Below, in pieces: positions 62,548 through 64,000 of a DNA stretch of 64,000 nt. The DNA is from Halanaerobium praevalens DSM 2228 (lineage in GTDB: Bacteria > Bacillota > Halanaerobiia > Halanaerobiales > Halanaerobiaceae). The translations under genes and the position numbers were made by a program. How positions within the stretch are numbered: the stretch's first letter is position 1; every line of letters begins with the position of its first letter. The stretch lies in assembly GCF_000165465.1 (NCBI RefSeq), contig NC_017455.1, positions 930,001-994,000 on the forward strand, read 5' to 3'. The notes beneath the pieces were generated by a model. The model searched no databases. It was not told where the DNA came from and was given only the letters and a program-made list of their open reading frames with translations.

Positions 62548-63429
62548 TTGGATAAAATAAAGAATATTTTAAAAGCTAAAGCAGAAGTTATTGAAGAAAA
62601 TCTAATAAAGTTATTAGATTGTCAAGATGAACTTGCACCTCAATTAACTAAGTCAATGAAATACACCCTACTTTCGGGAGGTAAAAGGATTAGACCAATC
62701 CTTACTCTTTTAATAGCCGAATTATTAGAAGGTAATTATCAAGCTGCTTTAAAAGCAGGATCTGCCTTAGAGATGATTCACAGTTATTCTTTAATCCATG
62801 ATGATTTGCCAGCTATGGATGATGATAAATTAAGAAGAGGAAAAAAGACTAACCATCTTGTTTTTGGAGAGGCAACTGCAATTTTAGCTGGAGATGGACT
62901 TTTAACTTATGCTTTTCAAGTGTTAGCTGATCTAGAACTTAAGCCTGATTTAAAGGTTAAAATTATTGCAAATACAGCCAAATTCTCTGGTTATCAGGGA
63001 ATGGTTGGAGGTCAGGTTTTAGATCTTGAGGCTGAAAATAAGGACTTAACACTTCAAGAAATGCAAAAAGTACATCAAGCTAAAACTGGAGCCTTGATTA
63101 AAGCATCAGTTTTAAATGGAGTTTATTGTTCTGATTTTAAGCCAGAAGAGAAAAAAGCACTTTTAACTTATGCAGAAAAAATTGGAGTCTTATTTCAGAT
63201 AGTAGATGATTTGCTAGACTTAACTGGTGAAACTGAGGCGATGGGAAAAGTAGTTGGTAGGGATCAAGAATTAAATAAAGCAACTTACCCTAAATTATTA
63301 GGGTTGAAAAAGGCTCAAAAAGAAGCTGAAAAATATGCTAAAGAGGCTAAAGAAGCTTTAATTATTTTTGGCAAAAAAGCTGAGAAATTAGAAGCTTTAA
63401 TTGATTTTATTTTAAAAAGACAGCAGTAA
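62548..63429 (+). CDS. ispA: Farnesyl/geranylgeranyl diphosphate synthase
   Basis: 293 residues. It builds isoprenoid chains by adding isopentenyl diphosphate. The first aspartate-rich motif is IHDDLPAMDDD and the second is QIVDDLLDLTG; GGKRIRPILTLL is also typical. TTG 62548 follows GGGAGAGG by 7 bases. It is the last protein gene of the xseA-xseB-ispA row, and OLE-like RNA follows, the known context of OLE. Confidence 0.95.
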   Translation: MDKIKNILKAKAEVIEENLIKLLDCQDELAPQLTKSMKYTLLSGGKRIRPILTLLIAELLEGNYQAALKAGSALEMIHSYSLIHDDLPAMDDDKLRRGKKTNHLVFGEATAILAGDGLLTYAFQVLADLELKPDLKVKIIANTAKFSGYQGMVGGQVLDLEAENKDLTLQEMQKVHQAKTGALIKASVLNGVYCSDFKPEEKKALLTYAEKIGVLFQIVDDLLDLTGETEAMGKVVGRDQELNKATYPKLLGLKKAQKEAEKYAKEAKEALIIFGKKAEKLEALIDFILKRQQ

Positions 63430-63458
63430 TTGAAGCCCCTAAATAAATGTGTTATAAT
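63430..63458 (+). promoter_or_regulatory. Promoter of the OLE-like RNA
   Basis: TTGAAG (63430-63435), a 17-base spacer and TATAAT (63453-63458) directly after the ispA stop, predicting a start near 63465. The RNA may thus be made alone as well as from the upstream operon. Confidence 0.75.
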
Positions 63459-63464
63459 TAGTTA

Positions 63465-64000
63465 AAATGCAGATGGTGCAGTATTCTAGTCAGCATACTA
63501 TCTTTGAAGGCGGGCCTAAAAATCCGTCAACGGGCATATCGATGAAGTTCTTTGTAATGGCTGCTGACGCCCAGTCGGGGGCTGTTGCAGAGAGATAAGG
63601 GCTTGGGGCGATCCACAATGGCATGTGGGCGTTGACCCCTTTCCCGCGGAGGCCTGGTCGAGTTTGTAAAAAATAAGGCTAGGTTCACCTGTTCTAACCG
63701 CAAGGTTGAACAGTGTAGCCTGCTTTGAAGTGGTACTGGAGACAGTAGCAAAACACAGACGCTTGGATCCAGCTCTGGGTTGAACCTGCTGGAAACCAGT
63801 ACTGCAAAAGAAGCTAGGGGATAGTTTAAATGCTGTTAAGGAAAACTTCTAGACTGTCTTAGTGAATTCAATAGGGATTAAAGTGTGTTCTTAGTGGCAA
63901 TCCAGCTCTGTAGAGGGAGACCCTACAGCAGGAATTTAAAGAGAAATCTCCTGATTGGTGACGATTAGGAATTCCTGGGGAAAACCTGCTGGACCTATGA
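63465..64000 (+). ncRNA. ole: OLE RNA (ornate, large, extremophilic), 3' end beyond the window
   Basis: At least 536 bases with no supportable protein frame, a sharp rise in G+C (40 of 60 bases in one hand-counted line, 63601-63660) and many local complementarities, for example GCAGTATTCTAG against CAGCATACT and AGGTTCACC against GGTTGAAC. OLE RNA is about 600 bases and is found in anaerobic and extremophilic Firmicutes, almost always beside ispA/xseB, exactly as here. It associates with the membrane proteins OapA, OapB and OapC and is linked to stress tolerance. OapA would be expected just downstream, outside the window. Confidence 0.87.

Noticed and set aside
63527-63751. Open frame of 74 codons on the minus strand
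   Set aside because: It lies inside the OLE-like RNA, has no ribosome site and resembles no family; GC-rich structured RNA often leaves such frames open by chance.
63465-64000. RNase P RNA, tmRNA or a group II intron
   Set aside because: I saw none of the expected landmarks (RNase P core motifs, a tRNA-like end with tag frame, or an intron-encoded reverse transcriptase); OLE fits the ispA context better.
1-64000. CRISPR arrays, tRNA and rRNA genes, transposase or phage genes
   Set aside because: No regularly spaced repeats, cloverleaf genes or recombinase motifs were seen anywhere in the window; the only repeat-like element is at 40451-40672.

Overview
The window looks like a chromosomal segment of an anaerobic, low-GC, two-membraned (diderm) member of the Firmicutes, most probably Halanaerobiales. 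The reasons are the very AT-rich DNA, many TTG starts with strong Shine-Dalgarno sequences, gene order shared with the Bacillus yrr locus (ruvX-DUF1292-mltG-O-methyltransferase-U32) and yqh/yqi locus (aroQ-pepP-efp, asp23-nusB, xseA-xseB-ispA), two secretin genes that imply an outer membrane, an NfnAB-type transhydrogenase, and a large GC-rich RNA after ispA that fits OLE RNA. The species is inferred from these features, not proven. Layout: 1-3658 is the ruvX/mltG block with a tRNA wobble-uridine modification pair. 3693-7291 holds a cell-wall hydrolase and AbrB, Fur and Crp regulators, then aroE. 7313-22505 is a complete type IV pilus operon: pilB, pilT, pilC, pilins, an O-antigen-ligase-like gene, prepilin peptidase, minor pilins and pilMNOPQ. 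It is preceded by a sigma-A-type promoter, a cyclic-di-GMP-I riboswitch with terminator, and a sigma-H-like promoter. 22641-27831 has a PhzF-like enzyme, a hybrid histidine kinase with HPt domain, and a REC-HD-GYP c-di-GMP phosphodiesterase. 27921-41739 is a sugar-catabolic island: an AraC regulator, an ABC importer without its ATPase, a GH112 galactosyl phosphorylase, four redox or isomerase-like enzymes, KDPG aldolase and KDG kinase. 41946-50617 is a second, T2SS-like pilus assembly cluster without pilT or pilD. 50715-63429 is housekeeping: an aroK-aroB fusion, aroQ, pepP, efp, the Asp23/AmaP group, nusB, an aminotransferase, nfnAB, xseAB and ispA. The window ends inside the OLE-like RNA. 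How the parts work together: the first pilus operon appears to be controlled by c-di-GMP twice, through the leader riboswitch and through an MshEN nucleotide-binding domain on PilB, and a c-di-GMP phosphodiesterase with its sensor lies just downstream. The second cluster shares a nearly identical promoter motif with the first but lacks the riboswitch and the MshEN motif, so it may share one input and not the other. The single PilD probably processes prepilins of both systems. The two secretins end in the same unusual C-terminal tail. The sugar island feeds KDG/KDPG to pyruvate and glyceraldehyde-3-phosphate, but the steps between the GH112 products and KDG are not explained by known pathways and may be a new route.
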